DNA of 64,000 nt. Source: Dallia pectoralis (taxonomy: Eukaryota; Chordata; Actinopteri; Esociformes; Umbridae). The stretch spans positions 7,898,234 to 7,962,233 of the forward strand of contig CM055740.1 in assembly GCA_029465975.1 (NCBI GenBank), read 5' to 3'. Below the pieces are notes generated by a model. That model searched no databases. It was not told where the DNA came from and saw only the letters and a list, made by a program, of their open reading frames with translations. Shown one piece after another: positions 1 through 11,825 of the stretch. The translations under genes were made by a program, and so were the position numbers. The number at the start of each line of letters is the position of its first letter. The stretch's first letter is position 1.

Positions 1-541
1 ATATATTTTTATATGCGAATGGAGATATTGCAATTCTATCAATTTCTTTGTCTCTCAATATAGTGGGAACCTCTCAAACCTATAAACAAAGAGTGAAAAC
101 GTATTTTAGGGGTTTGGACCTTTTTATAGTACCCAAATAATAGGGCCAGTATAAGAACCATAGTTATTTCAAGAAGCCCTGGGGAGAGGACAGGGGTAAT
201 TAGGTACATGTTGACTTAAAAAAAGTGAACAAATTTGAACTCAGTGCTCACGGGGAATGAAATGATTTCCAATTGGGAGTTGTTAACATGGAGGGATACA
301 TCTATTAGTGGCTTTCTGTAATGTCATCAATTATTCTCTCAGGTCAACCATGATGGTGTTTTTTGCTAGCCATTCATTTTACTTAATCACGTTAAGGTGG
401 TCGGGAAGCAGACCCTCAGTCCAATTTCTCCCGAGCATTCAGAACAGCTCCTTGTGGATTTTCTAAGCTCTCTCGTTTTGCTTGGTATGGGCCCCGCTCT
501 GAGGTTCTGCAAATCATCCTATGTGGTTCTGTGGTGGTTTT
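1..541. other. Upstream flank without recognisable gene
   Basis: AT-rich unique-looking DNA ahead of the first tandem array. I see no exon, transposon end or conserved protein segment on either strand. Confidence 0.5.
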
Positions 542-2368
542 AACCAAGTCCAGTGAGCATGGTCACTATTGACCAATGAACCCAAGTCCAGTGAGTATGG
601 TCACTATTGACCAGTGAACCCAAGTCCAGTGAGTATGGTCACTATTGACCAATAAACCCAAGTCCAGTGAGTATGGTCACTATTGACCAGTGAACCCAAG
701 TCCAGTGAGAATGGTCACTATTGACCAATAAACCCAAGTCCAGTGAGTATGGTCACTATTGACCAATAAACCCAAGTCCAGTGAGTATGGTCACTATTGA
801 CCAATGAACCCAAGTCCAGTGAGCATGGTCACTATTGACCAATGAACCCAAGTCCAGTGAGTATGGTCACTATTGACCAGTGAACCCAAGTCCAGTGAGC
901 ATGGTCACTATTGACCAATGAACCCAAGTCCAGTGAGTATGGTCACTATTGACCAGTGAACCCAAGTCCAGTGAGTATGGTACTATTGACCAATAAACCC
1001 AAGTCCAGTGAGCATGGTCACTATTGACCAATGAACCCAAGTCCAGTGAGTATGGTCACTATTGACCAGTGAACCCAAGTCCAGTGAGTATGGTCACTAT
1101 TGACCAATGAACCCAAGTCCAGTGAGTATGGTCACTATTGCCCAGTGAACCCAAGTCCAGTGAGTATAGTCACTATTGACCAGTGAACCGAAATCCAGTG
1201 AGTATAGTCACTATTGACCAATAAACCCAAGTCCAGTGAGTATAGTCACTATTGACCAGTAAACCCAAGTCCAGTGAGTATAGTCACTATTGACAAATGA
1301 ACCCAAGTCCAGTGAGTATGGTCACTATTGACAAATGAACCCAAGTCCAGTGAGTATGGTCACTATTGACAAATGAACCCAAGTCCAGTGAGTATAGTCA
1401 CTATTGACAAATGAACCCAAGTCCAGTGAGCATGGTCACTATTGACCAATGAACCCAAGTCCAGTGAGTATGGTCACTATTGACAAATGAACCCAAGTCC
1501 AGTGAGCATGGTCACTATTGACCAATGAACCCAAGTCCAGTGAGTATGGTCACTATTGACCAGTGAACCCAAGTCCAGTGAGTATAGTCACTATTGACCA
1601 ATGAACCCAAGTCCAGTGAGTATGGTCACTATTGCCCAGTGAACCCAAGTCCAGTGAGTATAGTCACTATTGACCAATGAACCCAAGTCCAGTGAGTATG
1701 GTCACTATTGCCCAGTGAACCCAAGTCCAGTGAGTATAGTCACTATTGACCAGTGAACCCAAATCCAGTGAGTATAGTCACTATTGACCAGTAAACCCAA
1801 GTCCAGTGAGTATGGTCACTATTGACCAGTGAACCCAAGTCCAGTGAGCATGGTCACTATTGACCAATGAACCCAAGTCCAGTGAGTATAGTCACTATTG
1901 ACCAGTGAACCCAAGTCCAGTGAGCATGGTCACTATTGACCAATGAACCCAAGTCCAGTGAGTATGGTCACTATTGACCAATGAACCCAAGTCCAGTGAG
2001 TATGGTCACTATTGACCAATAAACCCAAGTCCAGTGAGTATAGTCACTATTGACCAGTAAACCCAAGTCCAGTGAGTATGGTCACTATTGACAAATGAAC
2101 CCAAGTCCAGTGAGCATGGTCACTATTGACCAATGAACCCAAGTCCAGTGAGTATGGTCACTATTGACCAGTGAACCCAAGTCCAGTGAGCATGGTCACT
2201 ATTGACCAATGAACCCAAGTCCAGTGAGTATGGTCACTATTGACCAGTGAACCCAAGTCCAGTGAGTATGGTCACTATTGACCAGTGAACCCAAGTCCAG
2301 TGAGTATGGTCACTATTGACCAGTGAACCCAAGTCCAGTGAGTATGGTCACTATTGACCAATGAACCA
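542..2368. repeat. 38-bp minisatellite, about 48 copies
   Basis: About 48 head-to-tail copies of a 38-bp unit starting near AACCCAAGTCCAGTGAG. Most units contain the inverted repeat TGGTCACTATTGACCA (TGGTCA and TGACCA arms around CTAT). Copies vary at a few fixed places: GCATGG, GTATGG or GTATAG, then CCAATGA, CCAGTGA, CCAATAA or ACAAATGA. One unit near 977 lacks two bases. The array is unique in the window and lies about 7-9 kb upstream of the mpped2 promoter block. Confidence 0.97.
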
Positions 2369-3094
2369 GGCTTTTTATGATGGGCTAAAACAGGACTAGG
2401 TCTCTTGGAGATCTTCTTCATCCTTGATGCTGAACACCATTCAACCCACGTTTTGCTCTTCTGTCCTCTGGCTATCCTTCCTTTACTTTACTGATGTTGA
2501 AAAATATCAAGAAATGCAAACATGAACCGAAATATCCAAATTTTGACAGTTTTTTAAAACACCGAATTTACAAATGACATTTGATCTTTTTTTCTCTCTA
2601 TATTCCAAACCTATGTGACCCAGTCTTACATCCGCCCGTTTGTATTTGGCAGAGCTGTGCCTCTTTCGCCCACATTATATCCACTGTACTGTCGAAATGC
2701 CCGCTGTGAATTATATTTCAAAAGTTTATAAGAAATGTGGTGAAAACGGCCTGTCAATCACAACCAACTCTCACCTTCCATCGATCTGTTGACCTATTTG
2801 TCTCTGCGCCCTTGACCCAGACTTTTTTTTTGTGTGCTACAGTCTGCTTCGACGTGACAAAGGTATACTTCCCTTAAGGGTACCAATGTTTGCCTTGCAG
2901 TGATCACAGTCACCTGTCGTCTCAGTAGTTTCCTCTCTGAGACCCAGTTGAGGTATTATATTGTCAGTCTGGTTGGCATCTCTCCACGACATGTGACTGT
3001 AAGGCTCCTTGGTCAGGACTCCCTCGATCCATTTGAGAAAATCAGACAAGCACTCTCTATGTAGCCAACAGTGTATGAAAGGCAACATATAACA
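2369..3094. other. Non-coding spacer between two arrays
   Basis: Unique-looking sequence between the 38-bp array and the AT-rich array. No splice-supported coding block is visible. The minus-strand open frame that enters it from the AT array is repeat-derived. Confidence 0.5.
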
Positions 3095-3482
3095 CATATA
3101 TATATATATACATAACATATATAACGCATGTATATATAACATATATAACTCATATATATAACAAATATAACTCATATATACATAACATATATAACGCATG
3201 TATATATAACATATATAACTCATATATATATAACAAATATAACTCATATATATATAACATATATAACGCATGTATATATAACATATATACTCATATATAT
3301 ATAACATATATAACTTATATATATATGTATAACATATATAACGCATGTATATATAACATATATAACCCATATATATAACATTTATGACGCATATATATAC
3401 AACATTTATAACATATATAACTCATATATATATATAACATATATAACTCATATATATAACTTATATAACAAATATAACTCAG
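3095..3482. repeat. AT-rich tandem repeat with TATA/ACGCATG blocks
   Basis: Imperfect tandem copies built from ATATATAAC, ACGCATGTATAT and AACTCATATATA blocks, with local periods of roughly 22-45 bp. They continue until the return to unique sequence near 3483. The array is almost entirely A/T and self-complementary, so hairpin formation and assembly slippage are both likely. It produces a 177-residue Tyr/Ile/Cys-rich open frame on the minus strand that is not a gene. Confidence 0.9.
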
Positions 3483-6400
3483 AGGTTCCAAGCGGGCTCT
3501 CTATGTTTGTAAGTACTTTGGGAAGTGGCCTCAGGGTATTTCCACTCTGACAGCTTGCATGTTTGCCAAAGATGGACGCCGGACGCTTTCCTAAACCTCA
3601 GGATCCCGCCCTTTTCTGGTAAGAAAACAGACCTGATAGGTAGAGCTTAAACAACTAACGATTGCCCCCATCTTTTGTGATGGGGAAAAAAAATAAAACT
3701 GAGGACAAATTAGATGTTAATTTATGTTTTAAACAATTTATAATGATGGAACATCCGACCATGTTCACTAGAGACATTTTCATTTTAGGAGATGGAAGGA
3801 CAAAAGTGAATTTTTGGACCAAAAACAAAAAATGTTTTATATACAGTATATAAGGAACTGAGACACGGCTACATTTCTACCTTCTGGAGGTTGTATGTTT
3901 CTGTTCAGCCACGAGGTCCTGTGTAATAAACCACACTTCCATCCACCACCAGCATTTTTAGACACAGTTTGGCCGTCTTAGCACATTTCCTCTCACTGCC
4001 TCCTCATCCATATTTATAGGGCGACTTTGAATGACAGCAATGAAGCAAAAGGACCGTGAAACTCATCCCATTTTCATAGTTTTTACGACGCTTGAGAGGA
4101 TTATGTGTTGCTGATCTAAAATTGAATACCATAATTCCTTCAACAACTGGTTCCGTCGTCACAGAGCACAGGAAAGGCCAGGACTCATTCTATGCTCCAC
4201 CAATGCAATATTGTAAAAGCCTGAACATTTGTCAGCGCGGCCCCGATAATTTACAGTCTGAGGCCTCCATCTGTGATGCAGTAGATGCATATCACCGCCG
4301 GGTAAGCGACTGAGCTAGTAAGGATGCATATTGGAAATAAATATTAGAAACTGTGACATTAAAATTCATGTATGGGATTTGGGCTTACTTCATGCAGCGT
4401 GTGCCAGGGCTGTATATTTACATGCTTCAGCGTTTATAAGGGCGCCCGGCTGTGAGTTGTGACGCAGAGAGAAAACAATTAATGAGGATTTCACTATGAG
4501 CCTAAGTGAAATTGAATGTGAAATTGAATAGGATGTCTTCTACTCTTCGCTCGGCCGTTTACACTGGATCTTTCAGACTATGGCTTTAGCAGCGCATCAT
4601 TTCTACGGAAAGCTATGTTGCGTGCTCTCAGGTAAACATGTGTCAATCGTTTTAAATTTGTAATTGTATAGTTATTTGGATTGTTTTAAGGATTTTGCTA
4701 TTCGTAAAAAAAAGGGTTACGTTTTCAACTAAGTTAATTTTCTTACTAGCATAGCAACCAACACGCCCATTATCGTAGCAACAAGATAGCAGTTACAGAA
4801 CTGTTGCTATGTAACTACATGGCAATATGTCCATGCAAAACCAATGGCCATTTTTGTGAACGAAACAACAAGGAATGTGTAATGACGTGTAGAACAATCA
4901 ATTGGATCTCATAACATCAGATTATTATAACACGATGTCTCTTCAGAGTCAGTTCTTTGAAACCAGCATGTAAACCAAAACAATTATGAATAATCGTAAG
5001 TTGTCCCCAGAAAGACGAATTTTAATTACATGTACATTAAGTCAGTGAGGGTGATATCTGAAAAGAATCTGCCTTTACTCACAATAATGCATGCTGTATT
5101 CACAAACAATTGCCCATCTTATTTAACCGTCACCACATTCGTGCATGTTGGTTCACACTGTACAGCAATCGGCCATTTTCACTGACACTCGCACTTACGA
5201 ACGTTTTTTTCAGTTACTGCACTACAGACAGAACTTTGCGTTTCTCTCGGTACGCTTGAAGAACCCCGTCGTGTTGCTTAAAGTACCCCCTCGTGTAAAT
5301 TTCAATAGTACGCCTATGGTGTCATAAGTGTGAAGAGGCCAGGTACCTCAAGGGGTCCTAGTAACCCTGATTGGGAACCACTGACCTACACTGACAGCCA
5401 TATACATCACGAAGAAAAGTCATTACCAAATCTCTCCTGGCAGACAATATTTCTCGTTTCCTCCGTGGTTAAATTGAGACCATGTGTAGCTCCATCCCGG
5501 TTATACCTTTGATAAACCTCCCCTGGCATCGCCGATGATTAATGAAGCTGGAAATAATTGAATCAGGATTGAGAGAGACAGGGGGCAAACGAATGACAAG
5601 CGACCAGAGGAGGTGAACTTCTAAATGATTTATCAACAGAAATGTATCACCTGGATTCCCTCTCAACACACCCAAGTAATCGCTCGCCCGAGCCCCCCTG
5701 ACTAAATCCTCTCACATTCAGCGAGTGAAAGTGCACAGCTTTGTTACGTACAACGTGGGGACAAGGTGATGGCAAGGCCAGAGAGCCACCATGGCTGGAC
5801 CAATACTTGAATTAGCCATATTGTCGCTGACGCCTGGGGGGGGGACGACTAAACAAGGACATGGTCAGGAGGACCCACTGGGGATTAGAGACAGCAGGGT
5901 GTCTGTAAACCCACAATCACACACATACACACTCGTACACCACGGAGGTACTAAGACTGAAGGCTGCTAACAGTCACTGGTAAAAGCATACACATATTCC
6001 CTTTGGCAGGTCAGAATTGTTTTGATGGCCCACAGTCAACCAACAGCATTTTGGTCATAATGTTAAAGCTCATCAATGTATGTATAGTATCTACAATACG
6101 TGGCATGTTTTTTTTTTACAGTTTCTTTATTTTCAACCTTTAGCAAGCCTTTCTCATAGGCATCTGCAACAAGCCATTTTGCTTTTCACTACAACACTCA
6201 TCCAATAACAAGTCAACTGGATCAACATATGAGGGCATGCACACTAATCTTATGACTTAGCTTAGCAGCCGAGACATTTTTAGCACTTTTGTTATATTTA
6301 ACAAACGTTCCTTTTACTGTAGAGCACATATTAACGCATTAAACTTCAGTAATGTGAAAAACCTCATCGTTGGTAAGATTTTGGTAAGAAATGATGCCTG

Positions 6401-6823
6401 GGTTGGAAATGTATTTTTTGCAACAATTTCTATCTTGCCTTTTCCTGCCTCCTGTTCTGAGGGATTGGTCGTGTATGGTGCCTCCATTTGGGCCTGCATA
6501 TTGGGCCTATTCACTTTAATGAATGAACAAGTAAAAATGGACCTCAACATAAAACAGGGTCAAAAGGTGGGGTCACAAAGACCGAAGGAACAACACGGCT
6601 GACTCACATCTAAGGTACGGCATAGTTGCTAAAATAGTTTCCGCAGCAACGATATAAAACATCATTGCCTGACTATTTCTTTTTGCAAAATCCACAGGCA
6701 ATGCTGAGTAAGTTAGTATAGAATTGCCAATACATACAGACAACCTTTTATGATTTCACTGGAGAGATGGAGGAGACCACTGAGGAAAGCTTATGGGGGT
6801 GGAGGATTATTTGGTAATAGGTT
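3483..6823. other. Upstream non-coding DNA
   Basis: No exon or transposon end was recognised in 3.3 kb. Two stretches look less decayed than their surroundings and rich in homeodomain-type ATTAAT/TAATTG words: about 4350-4560 and 5440-5720. They are candidate conserved enhancers only. The short open frames here have no recognisable protein family. Confidence 0.45.
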
Positions 6824-6921
<98 letters not shown>

Positions 6922-6936
6922 GTGTTTGTGTGTGAG
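6824..6936. repeat. (TG)n microsatellite
   Basis: About 110 bp of almost pure TG, with a few CG and TT interruptions at the 3' end. Open frames of alternating Val/Cys or His/Thr across it are artefacts. Confidence 0.98.
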
Positions 6937-7194
6937 TGGTGTTTCTTCTTTCTACTGATTACCTCAGATGCTGAATCAGTCAATATGTCTCCAGAAGGTG
7001 GGCTCAAACCAAGCTGCTGCATTCACTGGGACCTAGGCTTTCCTCAACCCCATAGATTCTGCATTCTGGGTGCAGCAACACTATTGATTTCTCTACGTAG
7101 CATTATGAATTTGTTCACATAGTTGTATTTTTTCAGGTTTAACAAGGAGAATTTGCCCCCATACTGGGGACAGTACTGTCACTACTGTAAATGA

Positions 7195-7500
7195 TGTATA
7201 TTTACCATACATTACAATTTACAATATATTTACAGTAAATTACAATTTACAATATATTTACAATACAATTCACAATATATTTACATTACAATTTACAATA
7301 TATTTACAGTAAATTACAATTTACAATATATTTACAATACAATTCACAATATATTTACATTACAATTTACAATATATTTACATTAAATGTACAATATATT
7401 TACATTACAATTTACAATATATTTACAGTACATTACAATTATTAATATATTTACATTACAATATATTTACAGTACATTACAATTTAAAATAATTCACAAT
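7195..7500. repeat. AT-rich tandem repeat (TTTACAATATATTTACA type)
   Basis: About a dozen degenerate copies of a unit near 24 bp containing TTTACAATATATTTACATT, some with CAGTAAATT and one with CATTAAATGT. It is A/T rich and adjoins unique sequence at 7500. Confidence 0.9.
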
Positions 7501-9560
7501 ACAGTAGTGAAAGTGCATATAGTAGGCAGGCTAGTCTGAAGGGCATGATTTTTCTGCCTACCTGTTTTATGGTCAGGTTTTATTTTCCAGAGTACATACT
7601 GTCTTTTCCACTGAACCGTGCAACTACTACATTGACGATAGCATACCGTCGCTATACAGACTGCGTGGCATCCCTACCCGTCTGGTTGCCATGGAACTGA
7701 AGCCCTTCATCTCGTCTTCACACACTAGGTTATGCACACTGCATCGTTCACATGAACACACAAATACAGTCAGATAAACACAAGCACCTGACACATTTAC
7801 ACTGGATTTGTGAATTTAGATTAGCATACTGACTTCAGTGGTCATATCAGTTGGTTCTTGTAACATTCTTAGAAATTACCAAATTATATTTTCCCCCTAA
7901 ATATTATGTTGCTACTTTCTCAACGATAGTGTCTTTTCACAAAAGAACAAACAAATCTGGTCTTAAAAACATAAAAGTGACAAAAGTAGATTTTCTGCAG
8001 GTTCACACAAAATGTAAAAAAAACTAACAATCTGAGTTTCAGGCAAAGTTTAATAAGATCTCCAAGTGTTCTATATTTCGATAATTGCATGTGTCAAAAT
8101 AAGATTTTAATCTGTTCTCGGTCAAATTATTCTCTTCAGTGTCTGGACAAACTGTCTTATTTGATCTTCCAGGGAATCATTGATCTAAACTGCTCCAGCA
8201 GTTACGACTCTGTCATCCAGTGTGCAAGGTCCCTGAATCCTGGGTTTTCTTTGAAATCGTTAGAATTGAGTGTCTTTTCCTTCCTTATTGGCAGGATATA
8301 ACTACCAATCAGAACCGGTGGGCTTACATTCACCTCCTGGAACTTAAAAGGTTTGAATCATCTAATCAAGAGGCAAATTCATTACCGATAAGAAATGACT
8401 TGCCGAAACGACTGCTTTTGAAATTATATTTCTATAACAAACGTATGCATGTTGAAATGCTGTCCGATGAACTTTGAGGTATTTGTTTGTATCTGAACAG
8501 ACAAGATGTTTCGGTACACTTCATAATTCATATTTTGAGATGCATAATTACTGAAGACAAGACATTTTTGAAGTTCAGTGTACATCTGAATATCACTTGT
8601 ATGAAACAAATGACGGTGATCTCACGCAGGAGGGATCATTCCATTCACATTAAAATGTCTATAAACAAATTGACTACTTCCTGGTCACTGCATTATTACT
8701 CTGTCTACTCTTGGTGAGGTTGTTATAGTTACATACATATATGACGCAATGATCCGAAAAGAATCAGGGTCGCTATCAGGTCAGCCACAGAAATATATGG
8801 TTTAACGCCTATATTATAGTTCCCTATAAAGAAACAATATTTTCACCATTCCTCGATATCCGGTATCTAAGCACCTCCTCTGGCTACAGAACAATAGAGA
8901 AGTGATGCCTTTTGATTAGAAGTCTAAAGATAGATAAATATTTTTGGATTGAATTTGCATTGATTCATCTAATTTAAAATGTACATTTTTAGTAAATTCT
9001 TATCCAAATCAAATTGATGAAATATTTCACTTGGTACTTTTTGGCTAAAGGTAAAATTGTACAAGAACCGAAAAAACATTAAAAAAAACACCATAAACCT
9101 TTACCTCATACAGGCATGATGACATCACCTCCTGAAGAGTTTGAACTGGCCAATCAGCGCCGGGGAAAATGTAAAGATCCTATTATCAATTTAAAACATA
9201 ATTTAAAACATAGTTTTTATTAAAACACACGTAATTATATTATTAAAGTTTATTCTTATATTATATATTGATATAATATCATATATACAGTGCCCAAATA
9301 ATTAATACAAAGCTAAAAGTGCTTTTAGACTTTTTAACAGTCATCTTCTAAAATACATTCCCCAAAAATACATTTACAATACATTTGTTTTCGTATTGGA
9401 TGCAATATAATGCAGAATATTACATGTATATTTATTACATGTATCATTACACCGCCACGTTTATTTTACGCGAGGCCGATTAGTCAATCCTAATATAAAA
9501 TTGTTAAAAATAGATTGATGTCATGTTTATGTTTTTTTTACAATTCTACTAATTACAGTC
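7501..9560. other. Non-coding DNA upstream of the mpped2 promoter block
   Basis: AT-rich sequence with no recognised exon or mobile element end. Open frames at 8.1-8.7 kb overlap on both strands and show no family motif. Confidence 0.45.
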
Positions 9561-9948
9561 GGAATGCGCAGTCTCGTCCCAAACTCAGGGTTCCGCTCTG
9601 TGTTGTGCTGTCTGACCCCGGGTGGCAGTCCTCTCACATTGCAACACTCTCTCTCTCTCTCTCTCTCTCTCTCGGGCTTCCCCTCCTCTCTCCCTCCTCT
9701 TCCCCTCCTCCTTCCCCACGTCGAAGCTTCTGCTTGCCAGTCCGAGTCTGTCGCATTTCCTCCGGAGCCAGTAGCCGAGGGTCTCCCCCCGGGTCGAAGG
9801 TTCGTGCCCCGCCATCCGCGACCTCCACCTTTCAAGACCTCGATATTTTTGAGCACGCAGAGAGAGCACACATCCGCCCGGAGAAAGGGAACTCGCCCCC
9901 CCGGTTTGGCAAGGCAATCGCTGGGAGAGAAGAGCCAGGCACAAAGCG
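9561..9948 (+). promoter_or_regulatory. mpped2: CpG-rich block: probable mpped2 promoter and 5' UTR exon
   Basis: After several kb of AT-rich, CpG-poor DNA, base composition switches abruptly to GC rich with many CpG, as at vertebrate CpG-island promoters. The block holds a (CT)n run (9644-9673) and a pyrimidine-rich strand, and it ends at CAAAGCG followed by GTGGGTT at 9949, a usable splice donor. It lies 1 kb upstream of the first mpped2 coding exon and on the same strand. No clear TATA box was seen. Long open frames on both strands reflect composition, not protein. The transcription start and the donor are inferred. Confidence 0.5.
9644..9673. repeat. (CT)n microsatellite
   Basis: About 15 uninterrupted CT units inside the CpG-rich block. 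On the minus strand this is a GAGA run, common in promoter-proximal DNA. Confidence 0.95.
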
Positions 9949-10905
9949 GTGGGTTAGAGGTGGCTTGTCATTTGCGAGGCATTCGGATACGGAGGTTTCC
10001 GCACAGGCTATAATGCATGTTGCCGATTTAAATATGTGAAACGTGCGTTTCTGTGCTTGTGTTGCGTTTATCTATTGTTCTTGTTCAATGCAGATTGGAA
10101 TAAATGAGGAAGAACAGGATTTAGTAATGTCGGGTGTCAGAGGTCTAATTTCGCTCTCTTCCTTATGTCTGTGTGTGTGCAGGCTTGCTGGTTGAAACGA
10201 TGCATGTATTTTAAAATGACATATTCTAGGTTGTGCATGGTGATACTGATTCCGGTGGGACTTTGTTGTTATTAAATTATAAAATAACCGCTGCAATTTG
10301 ATGCTTGTGAAATAATCCTCATGTTTCAATTGACTGATAGTAAATGAATCTGTTGACTGATGCTAAATGGTTCTGGTTTTTGGTTTTGCTGAACTTGTTT
10401 CAATTGGTCAGGATACTTAGTATATGATTTTACTTTCGCTATTGAACGTTCGGATGATGACTGCAGGTCAAAGTTCACAATCGTATGGCGACAAGAATGA
10501 ACTTGGTCACGGGGCATCAATTCAATTTAAGCACACTTGTATTTTTTATGAATATTTTTGGTTGTTGCTAGTATTTCGACTGAAACACAATGGATTCCGT
10601 ATTTGTTTGCAATGGGAATTTTGGACGATTTAACTTATTTATTGAAACGTGTGAGGTTAGGTGATCTAATAATTGTCATCCTGGAAAATTGATTTACTTA
10701 CTGCTTTTCTAATGCACTCAACAGAAGTTGTTTAGTTAAGGCATTAATTTACAGTAGCAATGTTAAACGTGGTTTGCTTTACAACTGCTGCACATCGATA
10801 TTTTCCTGTGTGTGTGTCGGTCATGTAGATCGGGGCCAGTCGTCCAGAGGGCCGGTGGGTCTGACTTAGTAAGAGAGGCCGTTTTGGATGATGCCTGCTC
10901 CTTAG
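9949..10905 (+). other. mpped2: Probable 5' UTR intron of mpped2
   Basis: Sequence between the inferred donor at 9949 and the possible acceptor CTCCTTAG ending at 10905. It is AT rich with no further coding block. The acceptor has only a modest pyrimidine tract, so the 5' boundary of the first coding exon is uncertain. Confidence 0.4.
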
Positions 10906-10957
10906 TATGGTCCTGGATCCCGGTAAACTGACTGCCCATGTCCCAAGCAGCGGGGCC

Positions 10958-11088
10958 ATGGCTCACAGAAACCCCCCTTCTCAGGGCAAGGTGACCGTCA
11001 CTGTAGACGAGTACAGCTCGAACCCCACACAGGCCTTCACTCACTACAACATCAACGAGAGCCGATTCCAGCCCCCCAATGTCCACAT
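10958..11088 (+). CDS. mpped2: mpped2 coding exon 1
   Basis: Encodes residues 1-43 and two bases of Met44. It starts MAHRNPPSQGK and includes VDEYSSNPTQAFTHYNIN, nearly identical to the vertebrate MPPED2 N-terminus. The donor GTGAGT begins at 11089. The upstream in-frame ATG at 10907 lies just after a possible acceptor at 10905. Confidence 0.96.
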
Positions 11089-11782
11089 GTGAGTATATCT
11101 CCATCTGCCCTCGGGTTCACCTACCTGCACTGTATTCCTCCTCCGTCTTAAGGGCCTTTACAGTGGACAACGTGTTATTGATTGACAGTCTCTCAAACAA
11201 AAGACTGAGTATTGGACATCTGCCCTCACATACATCCAGCCACCAACCCACAGCTGCCAGTGCCCTGTTCACTCTTACAGCCATTACCGGTAGTTTGTCC
11301 TCTTCCAATAGATTGCTACAAAGAAATAGACAACGGCGTAGCATTGCAACCCGTTTGCTTTGAGTTATCCACGGTGTGTGTCTCCCAGGAGCCCTCTGTC
11401 AGTCCACGGAGGTGCGAGGCGGTGGTCTTCTTTCATGTTATTAACTTGTCAGAGGTCAGAGGTCAGGTGGGTTAATAAACTATTTAACGATGCCACGTTT
11501 GACCAACGATTGACCGCCGGGGTCACAGCTCAATTGTAAGTAACACGCGTGCATTGAGTCATAATAATTAGGGTGTAATGGGTGTTTGGCGTGTGCCTGG
11601 CCTGGCCCCGGTGTGGTCAGATGTAGGCCGGGGCTTGTGACTGACTGATGGTTTTACCGTCACCGGAGAAATCTTTGGCGTGAGACAGATGTCGTCTTTA
11701 TAAGGCGGACTTCCCTTAACCAGTGTTTTTCACCTAGTCCGCAATTATCTGTTTTTTGATTGTTGTCATTAAATGACATCTG

Positions 11783-11825
<43 letters not shown>

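Noticed and set aside
2837..3370. 177-codon Tyr/Ile-rich minus-strand frame
   Set aside because: Mostly the AT-rich tandem array; no family or splice support.
9515..10039. 174- and 149-codon frames over the CpG-rich block
   Set aside because: GC-rich composition gives open frames on both strands; no protein family is visible. Interpreted as promoter and 5' UTR.
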